Shown: piece after piece, positions 22,887-36,375 of the stretch | How the letters are laid out: each line of letters begins with the position of its first letter | How positions within the stretch are numbered: position 1 is the stretch's first letter | NCBI GenBank assembly: GCA_009869945.1 | Contig: WIXG01000033.1 | Location: 248,001-312,000, forward strand | DNA length: 64,000 bases | From: Mesaphorura yosii | Taxonomy: Eukaryota; Arthropoda; Collembola; Poduromorpha; Tullbergiidae | Direction: 5' to 3' | The notes under the pieces: generated by a model | Database searches by the model: none | The model's input: only the letters and a program-made list of their open reading frames with translations | What the model was told of the DNA's origin: nothing | Translations under genes and position numbers: made by a program

Positions 22887-25800
22887 CGTTAATGGTATTA
22901 TAAAAGAATCCTTTTCCATTCTATTCTTTTTGATAATGATTAATGCGTACAGGTTCAGACTTTATTCTGCCTTTATGTCTGCCTTTATGGTTTTTACATC
23001 CAACAATGAACGTAGGCAATTCCTTCAAATGCAAATGCACAGTAAAGCTGTCTGCCTGTCTGCATCGCATGAATCATAGAGATAATCCAAGAGCAGAAAC
23101 AGAAACAGTAGCGAGCTTTGTACACGAGACAAGACAACCAGAAAAAAATTGGCAAAGAATTTCTCAAAGCCATTATACGTGGATTTCTTGAATTGAAACA
23201 ATCGAGCGCAGGCCAGACGACTGCCACGGTTAATAATACAAGTTTGCATCCACTGCACTGGCCTGAGAGAATGAAAGAGATTCTTTTTATAATATGCTGA
23301 ATGCAATGAAATGCAACGCAACGCAGACGCAGCCAAAGAAATGAGATCATGAACCGGAACTTTACATGAAACATTTCAGGCTCATGAACGAGCACTGAGA
23401 ATCAGAATTGCATTAAAACACGGCGTGTTCGCCTTAAGACTGGTCTTTTATTTCGCCTTGTGCAGGTGTTAGAAAAATGAAGAAGCGTAAGTAGCAAGTT
23501 CGAGCGCAAAGAAATTAATCATTGAACGCATTGGCAGCTGCACATGCTATAATTAACGAAGCCCAGGAAAGCAGGATAGCTTTTGCCTCTTGCTTTGAGG
23601 AAGCCTCGTCCTCGTAAATGAGTGTCAATTAAATGCACCACACAAAAACAATGATTCGGGAATTTATTGAATAAACTTAATTAAGTAACTAATTACAATG
23701 CAATACGCAAATACGCTTGGAATTCAATTGGCGGTTGCGTTTTGATTGATTGATTGCTTTATTCGGTAAAATCGGATCAACAAAATTAATTGCTGCTCTC
23801 CCTCCGGAGACCGGAGATCTCTTTCTCCGCGTAGCTAGTTGCGCTAAAAATATGCAAGTATAATAATAGAAACTTTAACAAGAAAGAAATGCAGTATTTT
23901 ACGTGTACCGTCAGGAGTCCGGCCCGAATGGTCGATCGATCCGGCTGTAATAAATCCCGAAAGCCACACCTTTTTAGTAGCAGCGTATGAAGTAGCAACT
24001 TCATAACGTAGAAAGCAGCATTGTAAACTCTGAATTCATTGCAATACAAGCATGAAGCCAAGTCAAGTCAACATTTGAGACTTGAGGAAACCTGAGCCAA
24101 TAGTGCCATCGCCATCAAACCTCGAAATTAAAAATTAGCATCTTCCTCTGTGTTCACTGTAGGATTTGGCCATGACTTTGGCGTTTGACCCCAGATGAGA
24201 TGCATGTTAGCACTGCAAACATTGTAGAGACTGTATCCTGCGCTAGCATTATAGCATAGCCATAAATGTAATTTTAGAAATTCGTCATTCCAGTCGTCGT
24301 CAGTCAACGAAGGTTATTGTGAAAAATTTCGACAGACATCTGAAAACGAGTGAACTAGCCTGAGAATGTGAACCTACTGCCTGTCTGCCTAGCTGAACAC
24401 AAGTAGACTGTCAACGACGTTGACAATCAATTTGCAATTGTAGGCAAGCAGGCAGGCATTCAGGCTCAACGGCTGATTCTGGCTATAATTGGTGACAGAC
24501 GAGGACCAGAAAAGGCAACTTAACGGGAACGACGCGGCGAGCTTCATTTTTTGTCAGTATTTTTAGAGTCAGTCGGTGCAATTCCTGTGATACAATAAAA
24601 ATGCGACAGCGGCACTCAAGTAATGATGTCAACAACAGCAGCAGCAAATATATTGGACCGGGAACTGGTAACTAAGAGCTTGAATTCACCTTGAACAACA
24701 ATGACTCTTGGCATGGCACTTGGACTGGCACATGTTACTGGCATAGGCCGACCGCCAGCCTCAGCGTCAGAGCCAGCATTAGCACAAAGAAACGTCAAGC
24801 ACGGCTTAAGAATGGAGGCGTGTATTATGCACAAAAATGTTCTCGTCATTACCGTCTTCGTTCTCGTCACAGACAAAAAGCATCGCACTCGTACCGTCCC
24901 AGGCAAGCCAAGCCAAATCTCAACACGGCATAAATCTCGAGTGCAATTGAATGGAAGAATGCCCGCATATAATTGTTTTATTTTAAGTGCAGAAAGAAAA
25001 AGATGCTTCGGGGTAATAAAATAGCAGCAATGATAACAGGACCGCGGTGTTGGAGGCAAGAGACCATGCAATGCAAAGTAAAGGCTAAATGTGTGTGTGA
25101 GGCCGGTCTGGGATGCAGGATTGACGGCGAATGGAAAAGTGCAAGAATTCTTTCAAGTGTTGTAAATATTAAGTTCATGTTCATATGTTTTATGGCCTCG
25201 CCATGGCATGGCTGACGGCTCGTCTGCATAACTTAATCCTCCCCATGTAATATTGTGGTTTATTTACCGTGGCCGTCCAAAAGTGTGAGAACAAGACGGG
25301 ACTCGGCCACGCAGCTGTGGAGCCAAGCCGAGTGGGCAATCGACAATCGCAATGGCACCAGTCACAAAATCCGACAATGCTAATGAATGTGCTGGCGAGG
25401 TGTAATGGCAGGCAATTTGAGGACTTTTCCATTTTATCACGGCATCAAGAAAGCCAGACTGACCCGCAATGGAAAGAAAAAGTTCATGATCCCTTAAATT
25501 CCATTCTGAACAAGTGCTTTTATTTTTGGACTCGGTAATGGGTTCGAAGCCCAATTTAGAGCTTCAAATGGGAAGCTAAGGGCTGCAGTGCAGTGTTTAA
25601 CTCGAAATAGAAAGAAAAGAAAGGGTTGTGATATGAGAAAATGGTCAGACGGTCAGAATCCCTTGAAATGAAAAATAAAAGTTGTTGCTGCTACAAAAGT
25701 GACTGGCCACTCCCAAAGACTTGCACGGGTTAAAGTTAGAAGCCAAAGAAAGGTTCTGTCTTCTTGACATTTGACTTCCTGCTGGCGTCAGAAGCCAAGT

Positions 25801-28800
25801 ACGGAAAGCAATTTCTCATTTTGTTTAAACCTTTCCACATTTCTTCGATTCATTTCTTTGTGTTTCGAGTGCGAGTCAATTATCAATCAAAAAATGAAAT
25901 GAACAATTCTGATTCTGACCTGACCTAATCGCCAGTCGCTGTGTATCGCACTTCTGGTTCTGGTCGCAAAAAGAATTTTGTGGTCCGTCCCGTCACTCGC
26001 TCAGTCAGTCACGTCGTTAAATTATTTAGAGCAAGTAGAATGTATGGCTTTCTAGCGGCACACTCGAACAGCTGAACTGCATTCATTAATTATAGCGTAT
26101 AAACGTACAAAGGCTTCGATATTAGGCACACCCTGTCAAAGTTATAGCCACCGCGAATTGCGAATGGTTAATTCGAATAAGCGATCTCGAGCTCGATTAT
26201 GATTTTAGTTCACTTCAAGGTGAAAATGAGACCAGCGTATCAATAAATTTTGCATCGGCAATATGAATGAAATTTATGTATGTAGTCCTGCGAGAAACTT
26301 GCTTGCAATAAGCTGCTGAATTGAGAGTGATTCCAATAATTACTGCTTTGTTATGACTGCAAAGGGCACATTAACCAGTCGCAGTGACGTTGGCGTTGCT
26401 TGCTCATTCAAATTTCAGGTGTTCAGGTTTTCAAAAAGATAAAATCTCCCTTTACATATTTAAGATGTCAATTTCTTTATCAGATGCAGACTGACGCAGA
26501 TTCCTTTCACATTTTATTGCTATTGCCTGCATCACATTCGCTGCCTGCTGGTTCTGCATTCAGCATAATTGCAACTGCAATTGTAGAAACTGAAACATCG
26601 CGATCGCGCTGTGGCGTCTGTTTGGGTAATGGTCCATGCACGCGCAGACGAAGACGCAATGCAAAGTAAATAATCTTCACCGTTCACCATATTCTTCATG
26701 GTTCCCTGCGGTCTACGATTTTTTTTATTTGCCATTTGCCTGCTTTATCTCGGCTTGATGACATTATTACTAAACCGTCTGGCGTCTGTGACAGAATTTG
26801 ACGCGGAATAACAAAAATTAATTATTTGGTATGACACAAGACAAAAATGAGACCAAAACAGGATACAGCTTACGTTCATGTCGTCGACGCTGTTTCTTGC
26901 TGTTAACGTTAACATGTTTTTCACGCTGCGCAAACACCGGACACAAACGCGAATTGCAAAGTCAGTCATCATCAGTCATAACCCTAGCCACGCACTAATT
27001 GTAACAAGACTCGTACTTCATACTTGTGTTGTCAGTAATCATGTCGCAGTACGCACTGTTTATCAATCATGCTGTGCGAGACAACTAGATCGTCAATGTC
27101 GACTGTCGAGTCTTCAGTCGTTCCTCGTCCGTCGATATGGAGTAAGAAAATTCAAGACAAGACGGAGGCAAACGCAAGAGCTCAAGACCAGCAGTGGTCG
27201 AATGAATGAACCTAGAAAGTAGCCAGCCAGTTTGCCAGTTCGGTCAGATCCGCTTTGTTTTTGTATCATCGGTCAATACGCACGCGTGTTCGTGCCCGGC
27301 GTCCGATTTGGCATTGTAGGTTAGAATAACAATAACAAAACAAAAACAGGAGAGCCAATTTAACCAACTAAGCGCAGTACAGTGCATGGAGCAAATACGG
27401 CTCGGGTCGTGCGTTGAATTTTTTAATTAGACTTTCATTATGCCGTATGTCTTCTGCTGTTTTCAATAACCTAGTTTCGTGCGTCAGCCTTTTGTTGCCC
27501 TGCTGGCTGCCAGACAGGCACATTTTCAAATTGTTATCCACGACTCGACTAGGACAGACAGAAAAGAAAAATTGCATTGTATACAATCTCTGAATGAAAG
27601 GAATTTAATACCTGATGCGAACGCGAATGCCTGGCTGATGTTGTTTACTATTGACAGTGAATACAATGCAATGCAGTCGTATTTGCAGTCCCTACACTGC
27701 AATTTGCAAGCCAAGATCGTGAGTGAGCCAAGCGGCTTACGAAGAAGTATAAATATTCATGCGTCGGTCCACAAATTGCATAGAAAGAATACAGTTGATA
27801 CAGCAAAAATGCAGCAGTGATGATGATTAAGAGGACAAGAATTACATTCATTACCATTATGATAATTATTATGAATTACATTGCAGTTTTCGCATTTCGT
27901 TGGGAGAACGTCAGCAGGCAACGGAAAAATGCAATCAATGCCTGGCCTGCATCCTGAATGCTGCATTTCTGCATTTATGTGTTTTGAAAGGAAACGATCT
28001 CGACCTCGCTTGTATTTTGAATGCAATCCAAGCAGAATGCAGATTGCAGATGCAACTGATTCGACGTAAATAATTTATGACATTCTATTGACCTGAGCAA
28101 GCAACGTGCAGTGCTGTGATTTTAATTTCTTTGTCAGGACGCGGGACATGAAGGTGCACGGCACACGATACGTCAATGTCATAAAAATACCTCAACGTCA
28201 AGAAAGAGCGAATTATCATTAATTTGGCACAACCTCTGGTAAGTTAGTGTTTGTTGTCGCTGTGTTATTTGTGATCTTGACAGAGTGCATGGGCTGCTTG
28301 TCTGCATGCTGAATCCTGGCAACACTCAACAAACTCACCCCGTGAATATGAATCCAATTTTGAATTTGGAGACTGGCTTAGGGTTTCAGAGTTAACAAGT
28401 TTTGCATGTTGTTTTCTCGTAAACTCCGCAGTACAGTCGTACTCGTAATCGTAATAATGATAATTGCTCAACCACGAAGGAATGGAAGGATGAGATGAGT
28501 GGCCAGCCGCCGGCCGGTCGGCGAGGTGACTTGGCTTGGCTTTGGCTACGATTGCATGCATAGTGAGATTTTAAAGCCAATTAATCCACCTGCCAGCCCC
28601 TTGCAATTTTGCACGTAAAAATAATCGTTCATAACTCGGAACACATTACCAACATTTTAATGTGGTTTATAACAGGATTATTACGACCGAAACCTCTGCT
28701 CTTGTTTACCAAACAAAACAAAGTGCCGACCGCCGTGTTGATTTTATGGACATTCAGCCATAAAATTAGTTTATATGTGCGTTCTGCTGTTTGCTGCTCC

Positions 28801-30424
28801 CATTCTACCGTGTCTGCAAACGGCCAGCCGGTCTGCACTTCAGAGGCAAATAGAGAGAACTTAAGCCATGAATCGATCAGTTTACATACGCTTAACCTCA
28901 AGCGAGGCCTAACTGCAATCTGTAGTTGCTTCAATTTTGTATTCAAATTTTCGCGAGTTATGTCAAGAGTCAGACCTGCGACTGCCGGCTCCGCGTCATA
29001 ATTACGTAGCCAAAGCCAATAAACCTTTAAAGTCTTACCTGAAACTAAAACACGAGGCTAGAGGAATTTTTGTCTTAGCTTTAATGACTGTGTTAGGTAG
29101 TCTGTAGCATAAGCAGACAGTAGGCAGGCACCGCACACGCACATCGCGGTTGCGCGGTAGAGAAAATGCATTATTCATTTTCAAGTGCAATGAATCACTG
29201 AGAATCCATAAATTATGTAATGAGGATGCCTGATATACAGCGCAAATAATTTACTTGCAATCCTCCATACTTTTTTCACTCGCTTGAACTTGAAACGCGC
29301 GTGACATGACAGACATGAAACGAAATATGCGGCTAGAACGTGCAGAATTCATTTTACGGCCGAGCCGTGGTAAACTCGCTATCGCTGCTGTGTTTTACTT
29401 GGCTATGGCGTGCCGGCGTACTGCAAATCTTCAAACCCAAATCAAGCAAGATACAAGAGCTGTGCCATTAAACGTGTCGTGTCGGTAAGCGGTAACAGCA
29501 AACGAGCAGAATAAATGCTCAAAATCAAAACCTTGTACACGTTCTGCTTGAAACAATTCCCCAATATAAATTCTCCAATCAAATCATTCATCCTTAACTG
29601 CTTAACTTTGTACACGCGTGAGGAAGATGAAAATCGCGCCCGAGCGCATCAACGTTCTTTGATATTCAACCAATTTTCGGTTATATCGAAGTTAATGTGT
29701 ACAAAATGTAGAAATTATAAAATCCATTCACGAATGAGTAGAAAATATTTCAAATCCAAGAAACTCCTTTAAATTAATGTAGAGCGGGAATAGCTATAAG
29801 ATTCTTGTGCATTCTTTGATATTACCGGTGCAAAGACAGAAAATTCCGAGTTCCGACCAACACCAAACACGACAGCAGCAACATGGCAAATGGCAATCGT
29901 ATATTTGACTTCCTTATTCGATTCCAATGCAAACAGGAGCTTCCTAACAGTCATAACTTGCGACTCTGCTTTTTGCATTTGCACTGGATTGTTCAACCGT
30001 TCATTATTTGAAAGACAACAAAACTATTAATACATTTATTTACATATTTGTAATGGCTCTGTTATTATTATCATTCAAAGTACAGTTATGTTGTGATTGT
30101 TGTATTGCGCATTGCTCATTGTGTGGCAGGAGAAGATAAGAGGATAAGACGCAGTCGCGTCGCGAGAATAATGGAGAAAGGTCCATTATTATTGTATGCA
30201 TAAATCCGTCTGTCATTCACAACCACCACTGCGAATTATTGCAAATGCGAGTTTGCGCCTGTGCCTGCGAATTCGAATGCGAATAAGACTTAACGTTACG
30301 CAGACGGCAGATATACGGCAGAGTGGCAGAGCAAGCCAAGAGCATCATGTACAAGACAAGGCAAGGCAATAACCTCGCAAAGAATGTAGGTATTGCCGTA
30401 CTGCATTTGTGGCGGTGCGGCAGC

Positions 30425-30439
30425 GATGATGATGATGAT
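30425..30439. repeat. (GAT)5 microsatellite
   Basis: Five perfect GAT units sit in the gene-poor region. Confidence 0.8.
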
Positions 30440-32452
30440 AATAGTATTATTGGCTTGATAAGTTTTTCATTGTCATCAGCATGCACAAAGTTAAAGTTAA
30501 ATAGTTGCAAAGTGATTTTATGGTACTGGCTAACTTGTTTTACATGCGACTGTCAAGATGCTTCAAGACGCAAGCAGGATGAGTCTTTACATCTTTGCAT
30601 TTTGCATGCCATTGCGCGTTTTTTGTTTCAGGCGCAGTCGCTGCTACTGAAAAGGGCTGCACCTGTCTACTGTTCTACTGAACCCGGGCAATTTCTTTGT
30701 AACAATGAGAATAGAGCTTTTCTGTGACTGGCTGAGGACAAGCGCAAAACGTTGATTCTCGGATTGCGGACCTAAAATATTTAAGAGCTTGAGCGTCGGT
30801 ATTTCTAACGTTCTCAGACATTGTTGCCCTGCGTTCTTCGGCTGCTCTTTTGAACGGTCGGTGTGTTTGCCTTGCACGAGACGACATTTTACGACTAATT
30901 TATCCTCACGTTCACGTTCACGACTTCTGTTTGCAGTTCACATTCTTGCATTCTTGGCAAACTCAAGGAATTGGAATTGCGCGTCTCGGAATTTGCAAAT
31001 AGGAAGTGAAGGAGGCCAGGCCGTGAAATCATCATCAACAACAAAGTTAACAAGGCATTTGTGAATTGCAGTCAGGCTCAAAACCTCGTTTGAATTAAAC
31101 AAAAGGAAATTCTATTTTGCTGCGTCGCGCCGGCCAATGGAGACTGCAGCAGAGTTCGATGTAATTCTACTCGTTAACAATGACAGACGAAGGCTTTGCA
31201 CTGCACGACTTTTAGGTGAGAAGTGAGCTGCTGACAGAGACAGAGACAAAAGATTCTCTCATTATTGCACAGATTCGCATTCACAGGGATGAAGATGACA
31301 TGACATTTGGTTAATTATAAAAAATCGTGAATCTGATTGCTCCAAAAGCTATGAGTTCCAAACTGCTTGATGCTGCTGCATATTTGATTCACTTTTCGCT
31401 GCGATAAACGTCGCTGCTTTCTGACAGAGAGCCTGATAGTTAAAAAGGATATTTAATACCGATAAGTTGCAGAAAATCTACTCGACCCAATTCTTAATGC
31501 TTTACCCTTTGTCGCAGTATCTCAGAAGCAGAATGTAGAATCAAAATATAAACATGAATTGTGACAGCTACGATTGTGATTTGTGACCCGAAAGAACTAT
31601 AGTGTCCACAGTCCACTGTGAGCACTGTGCGGTCACTGATGTCAAGTATGAATCTGATCAGGAATCAGGATCAGGATACACAGAAAGAGAAAGGTCACTC
31701 ACTCTTTTCAAAAGGTCGTGACTGACGCCCAAAATAAGTAGGACATAAATTCAATCGAAATGAAAGTATTTTGAGCTTGAGCTTTAGTTTTCCTTTTTCC
31801 ATCCGTTCATCTCTTTTCAACATGAACGCGATCATGATTTCATGGTATGCAAATACGTGCCATAGACACCAAAACAATTCAAAGTGGCTACTCTTAGGAG
31901 AGTGGGCATTTGTTAAATTGTCTTTTATCAGGAGAATGCACCTGGAAAGCTAGACAAGCTAAAATTACAAATTGACGTTGACGTATCGGCTATCACGCTA
32001 TCACCGGCTAAAAGTAATCACTTCGCTTGAGCCTCGCCTGCTGATTCTGATTCAGATTCAGACACTCCTACTTTCAGCATCCCACATTGTGATATCGTGA
32101 CACATGTCAGTCGTACGCATGTAAACTACATCAGCCGCGCATGGCATAATTTATAATGGATTCTTTCATACTCTTATTGGGTCAAAACAGCCGCGTATCG
32201 CAAATTGCGATTTAGTCACCGCAGCGCAACTCAAGTAGGCAAAATATTTGACTTTGACGTGCTTCACTTTTTATTCTGCATATTTCGCAGGATTACATAA
32301 CCCAGCTTTAATTATTATGATTTATTTGGCAGAAGGTATTCAGTGCGAAATTTTGCGTTAAAATCCCAGACCCATTTGCTACTTATTTGAATTTTGAATT
32401 GGTGATAAGTTCAGCTAAGCACTCAATCAGAATATAAGCTATTACTATTTTA

Positions 32453-32789
32453 GTCGAGGCGGGTGAGGTAATTGATACAGCAGAAGCCAGTATTAAGTGT
32501 ACACGGGAAACCCCTTTGGAAAGTACACAGAATTCCCCTACTGAAGCTGATAGTGCTGACACAGTTCACACGAGACGCGATAATCCTAATCCGAATTTCC
32601 TATAACCATTGAGGACACTTGACCACTTGAGGGACCCTTTCTGACTTAAAAAAGAATGAATCGAATTTTGTTACCTGCTTCCTAGGCGAACCGCATGGAA
32701 ATAGTGGACGCGTCGTCTTCACCGGCGATTTCAAAGATAATTTGTCCAGCTTAATGCTTTTTCAGGATGTCCAAGTACACAGTTGCTAA
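32453..32789 (+). other. Codon-like island with two short open frames
   Basis: Frame A opens just after an acceptor-like TATTACTATTTTAG (ending at 32453) and runs 50 codons to TAA at 32603. It reads as an acidic, natural-looking peptide that includes ETPLESTQNSPTEADSAD and ends NPNPNFL. Frame B, in a different frame, runs from 32631 to TAA at 32787 and includes FVTCFLGEPHGNSGRVVFTG. Neither frame has an early ATG. The base texture lacks the TGCA-rich words of the flanks. This could be a diverged exon, a pseudogene piece or a decayed mobile-element fragment; I do not recognise the source. Confidence 0.35.
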
Positions 32790-32970
32790 ATTCCCAGATA
32801 ACTGAGCTAAATTTCTTCGCTTTGGGTACAGAACTCGAAATACGCGAAAATGTGCACTGTTTGTTAAAGACAAAATAGTTCCAATCAGATTCGTACACAC
32901 TTCTACTGAAAAAATCCTTGAATGCTTTATTGCAAGATCAATGAACTGATAATTGCAATTGCAGTAGTGT

Positions 32971-33000
32971 TATATAAGAAACGGTTGTCGCTTATAAATA
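32971..33000 (+). promoter_or_regulatory. Two TATA-box-like sites
   Basis: TATATAAG at 32971-32978 and TATAAATA at 32993-33000 both fit the TATAWAAR consensus loosely. A 47-codon frame starts 26 bp past the second site, at ATG 33026 (MERLRLSLPPNRC), and ends at 33169. The pair may be chance in AT-rich DNA. No downstream gene model supports a promoter. Confidence 0.2.
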
Positions 33001-33965
33001 TTCTGAATTGTTTTACTGTATTGAAATGGAGCGGCTGCGGCTGTCATTGCCTCCGAACCGATGCCGCGCACGAGTAGCAGTTCTTCTTGGTTGGACGAGC
33101 TTCGATGGGTTTGATAGACAGTTAGTGTTGCTTAAATTGCAATGGCAGGCAAGTCAATGTAAATTGTAATCGTACTTCGACCGGTACGGGTGCGCAAAGT
33201 TTTCCACAAATATCACAATTATGATTCACGTCACACTTTGTTTTGCTGGAATGCAGTCACAAATTGGCAGCAACTGACGCTAAGGTGCTTGAAGCTAGCA
33301 GCAAATGCACACGATGTACCAATGACAGAGGTTCGAGCGTCTGTGAGTCCAATCGATGAGTACGCCAGTACAAATTTTGGCTTCGCCAGTTCTGGCTTGG
33401 CTTCCACCTAAATCGAAGCAAATAAAATGAAGTGAATGCATGAGTATTATAGATTGTATTTTATTGCTATTTGTATGATTATTATTATCTTTAACAGTCC
33501 ATCGAACCGAATTAGAATTGCATAATCATGATCATAATCAGCTTTACAAGATCTCAGTTCAACACTTGCACATTGCAATTCATTTGTTTTCTTTTATCGC
33601 CTCATTTCATCTCAAATTAATACGATTCCTTTCACATGGGCATCGTATTTCGCTTTCTTCTTGGGTTGCCGCACGATTCTCGCTGGTTAATTAGTTTTGA
33701 GGGTTCGTATTCGTGTCACTGCTGCCACAATGCGTGAAGATATTTTTCCTGGCCTGGCTTGACTTGGTCCTTATTAAAATTAATATCTCTGGTTTGCAGC
33801 AGAAGTAATTTTAATGTCCGTAATAACGAATGGCAATAATAATGAGTTTGTGCAGTAGTTTATTGCGGCTGGCTATGGAACAGACCGAAGCGATGATTTG
33901 CAGTGTGTGCGTAGCAGCAGTTCGTTAAAGTGTGCAACTGATTTTGTCATGCTCATTTACATCAC

Positions 33966-33974
33966 ACACACACA
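33966..33974. repeat. Short CA microsatellite
   Basis: A run of CA dinucleotides lies in non-coding DNA. Confidence 0.6.
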
Positions 33975-34566
33975 ATGGGAGGCTTGGCTTCTTAATTTCA
34001 GTTTTAATTGTATTTTGTATAGACGCACTGGCTTTGCGGTTTGTTTTTGATAATAATTCATTACACCTAACGCCGAGTTCGTGTCAGCTGCTTTGCTCAA
34101 CTCTCGTGATTAACCAGATGATTTTCGAATGATGGGTGTGAAGAAACGCTCGAGTCCGAGACTTGGACTGGACACTGCGGAGTCGTGGAATCCGAGTGCC
34201 AGATTATCTCATCACATTTACGGTGGTTGGATATGGATACCGGTTGTGCGGTTTGAGAACCAAATAGCACTTTACACAGGCCTAGACATATTACTTTTCT
34301 GTGGAATGGACTTGCTGATTTGTGCGAAACTGTTTAGATGATTTCCGCAACATCAACATTGATATTGCGTTCCGATTACTTACGAAGCGTTTAAATTTAG
34401 TTCCAGTTCCCAGAACTATTCGGGTCTTTTTGAATAAATGTTTTGACCCTTGCATTGATCAAAGTGTCATAAAGAGCCAAATCCACGTAGAGTTTAAGCT
34501 GTAACAGCATGAATTCGAGGAATGCCGCCAAACGCGTAGCGTACTCAACGAGTTAACAATTTAAGA

Positions 34567-34605
34567 CTCGTCTTCAGTCTCCTCAGGCGAGAGACTGAAG
34601 ACGAG
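34567..34605. repeat. Perfect 15-bp inverted repeat with 9-nt loop
   Basis: CTCGTCTTCAGTCTC at 34567-34581 is the exact reverse complement of 34591-34605. The loop is 9 nt. This is the longest perfect hairpin I noticed in the window, and it sits in non-coding DNA. Confidence 0.85.
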
Positions 34606-36360
34606 AATTCTTCGAAAATCTCTGACTAACCACTCTCGCATCTTCTGTCGTAATCTGTGAGGCTTGACTTTGCATACTAATTACTCAACTCAAGAAAATG
34701 AGAAGAGTAAATGTTGGCTCTTCTGTCATTCAAAAGGCTGCATTGCATTGGTAAACTACAAGTACAGTAGTCCGAGTCCATCTCCGACTCGTCGTCTTCG
34801 CAGTTTGACGTTTGCAGATTGGGCGACTGAATGTTGTGACTTTTAGCGTCGGTAGTCGGTAAATAATGATATTCAAATTCTAGCGCACGCTACAAGCATA
34901 TAGCAAAAGAAGCCAGGACATTACACACTTGTCTGGCCTGGCCATGGCATCATAATCATTGTGATTGCTGTAACTTGTCGGATACTTTGCCCATGCTGGA
35001 CAGGACACAGTCAAACACTTGCGACTTGCATTTTACAAGGTCAACGAGTCACTCAAACTACTACTGCGACTGCGGCTACTACGCTTCTTTCTCGAGTAAG
35101 AAACTGGAAAAGTATCGCTTATCTAAGGCAAGGCAATGGCAGCGGCAAAGGCAACAGGTTGCTGTCCGCTGGGACCAAGCCAGACATGTTACATGTACAT
35201 GTGAAAAACTTGGATCCCGGCCAAGCTTCATGTATCATGTTGAAAGGGTTCGTCAGCCTAAACTTCAGAATTGCCAAGTTTAAGAATGCAGAATGCAGCA
35301 TGCAAGATGCAAAATCCCGAAATTTTCCATTTCTGTATTGAATTTGTAATTTGCATCTTTGAATTTCATACTCGATTATCAACTGTCGATTCCTTTAATG
35401 GGCACGAACACGAGCAAGCGACAACAGTATCAATGGGGAATACCAAATATTGACGATTGAGGGCCCGACTCGACCTTTGATGAGAATGCCGGCCGGCTTC
35501 GGTGTCTCACTTGGCCTCAGAATGCCGGCTTTGCCTCGGCGCAATCGGCGGTTTCGACAGCCTCCGCAAAAGCCACGCGAAGTCTTCACTCGACCTAGCT
35601 TAGACGGTGCCGATGACAATAAATATGAAAATTCTCAAAGACTTGAAGCAAGAAACAACTTTTTGTAGCAGCAGCGTCTTCTTTCCAGTGTAAATGAATT
35701 TAAATCAAGACCCGTCCACAGAATTATGATGGTGGAAAGACAAATACTAATTAACCTTGACTTCTGAAATGACACTAAACCTTGTTGGCTGTTTGCATTT
35801 TTTGCACGTTAACGTAAAGCATTTAGCGCAAGCGCCTTGATTAATCCTGTCCCTGTCGCCAACCGAAGATGTGCGGTCGGTGAATGGCAGGCAAGATGAC
35901 AAGTTAATAAATCAAAACGTAAACAAAGCCTCACTGCACAAGACTCTAAAGTCTCGTTTTGCAGATTTTGCAGTCGTAGCAGATCACAGTAGTCAAATAA
36001 GACTGAAGCAGTGATTCGGAGAGCTTCAACGCTTACCTGAGCTGCTTGATTGAAGAGTTGAGATACTGAACTTTCTTTTTAACAGCACTTCGAATCGACC
36101 GAACTGTTTTAATCACTCGTAATTCCGAAGAATTGTTCTTGAGACACAACAACACAACGTGCAATCTGAAATCTTCTCCTTCGCCTGAATTCTCGCTTTT
36201 CTCACGAGCCCGACTCGGCGTCCGCTGTCAGTTGTTTTCACGCTGCTAAATGAATTTGAACTGCAGCTCGAGACAAGTTTATAGTAGCTGGAAGCTATAA
36301 AATAATGTACGTTAATGTTAACTACAACCAACCTAACCTAGCACCGTGGCCTGCCCGTAG

Positions 36361-36375
36361 ACGTACGTACGTACG
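36361..36375. repeat. (ACGT)n microsatellite
   Basis: Nearly four ACGT units form a self-complementary tract. Confidence 0.8.

Noticed and set aside
25530..25560. tRNA-like T arm TGGGTTCGAAGCCCA
   Set aside because: The T arm looks good, but no D arm, anticodon arm or acceptor stem fits at tRNA spacing on either strand.
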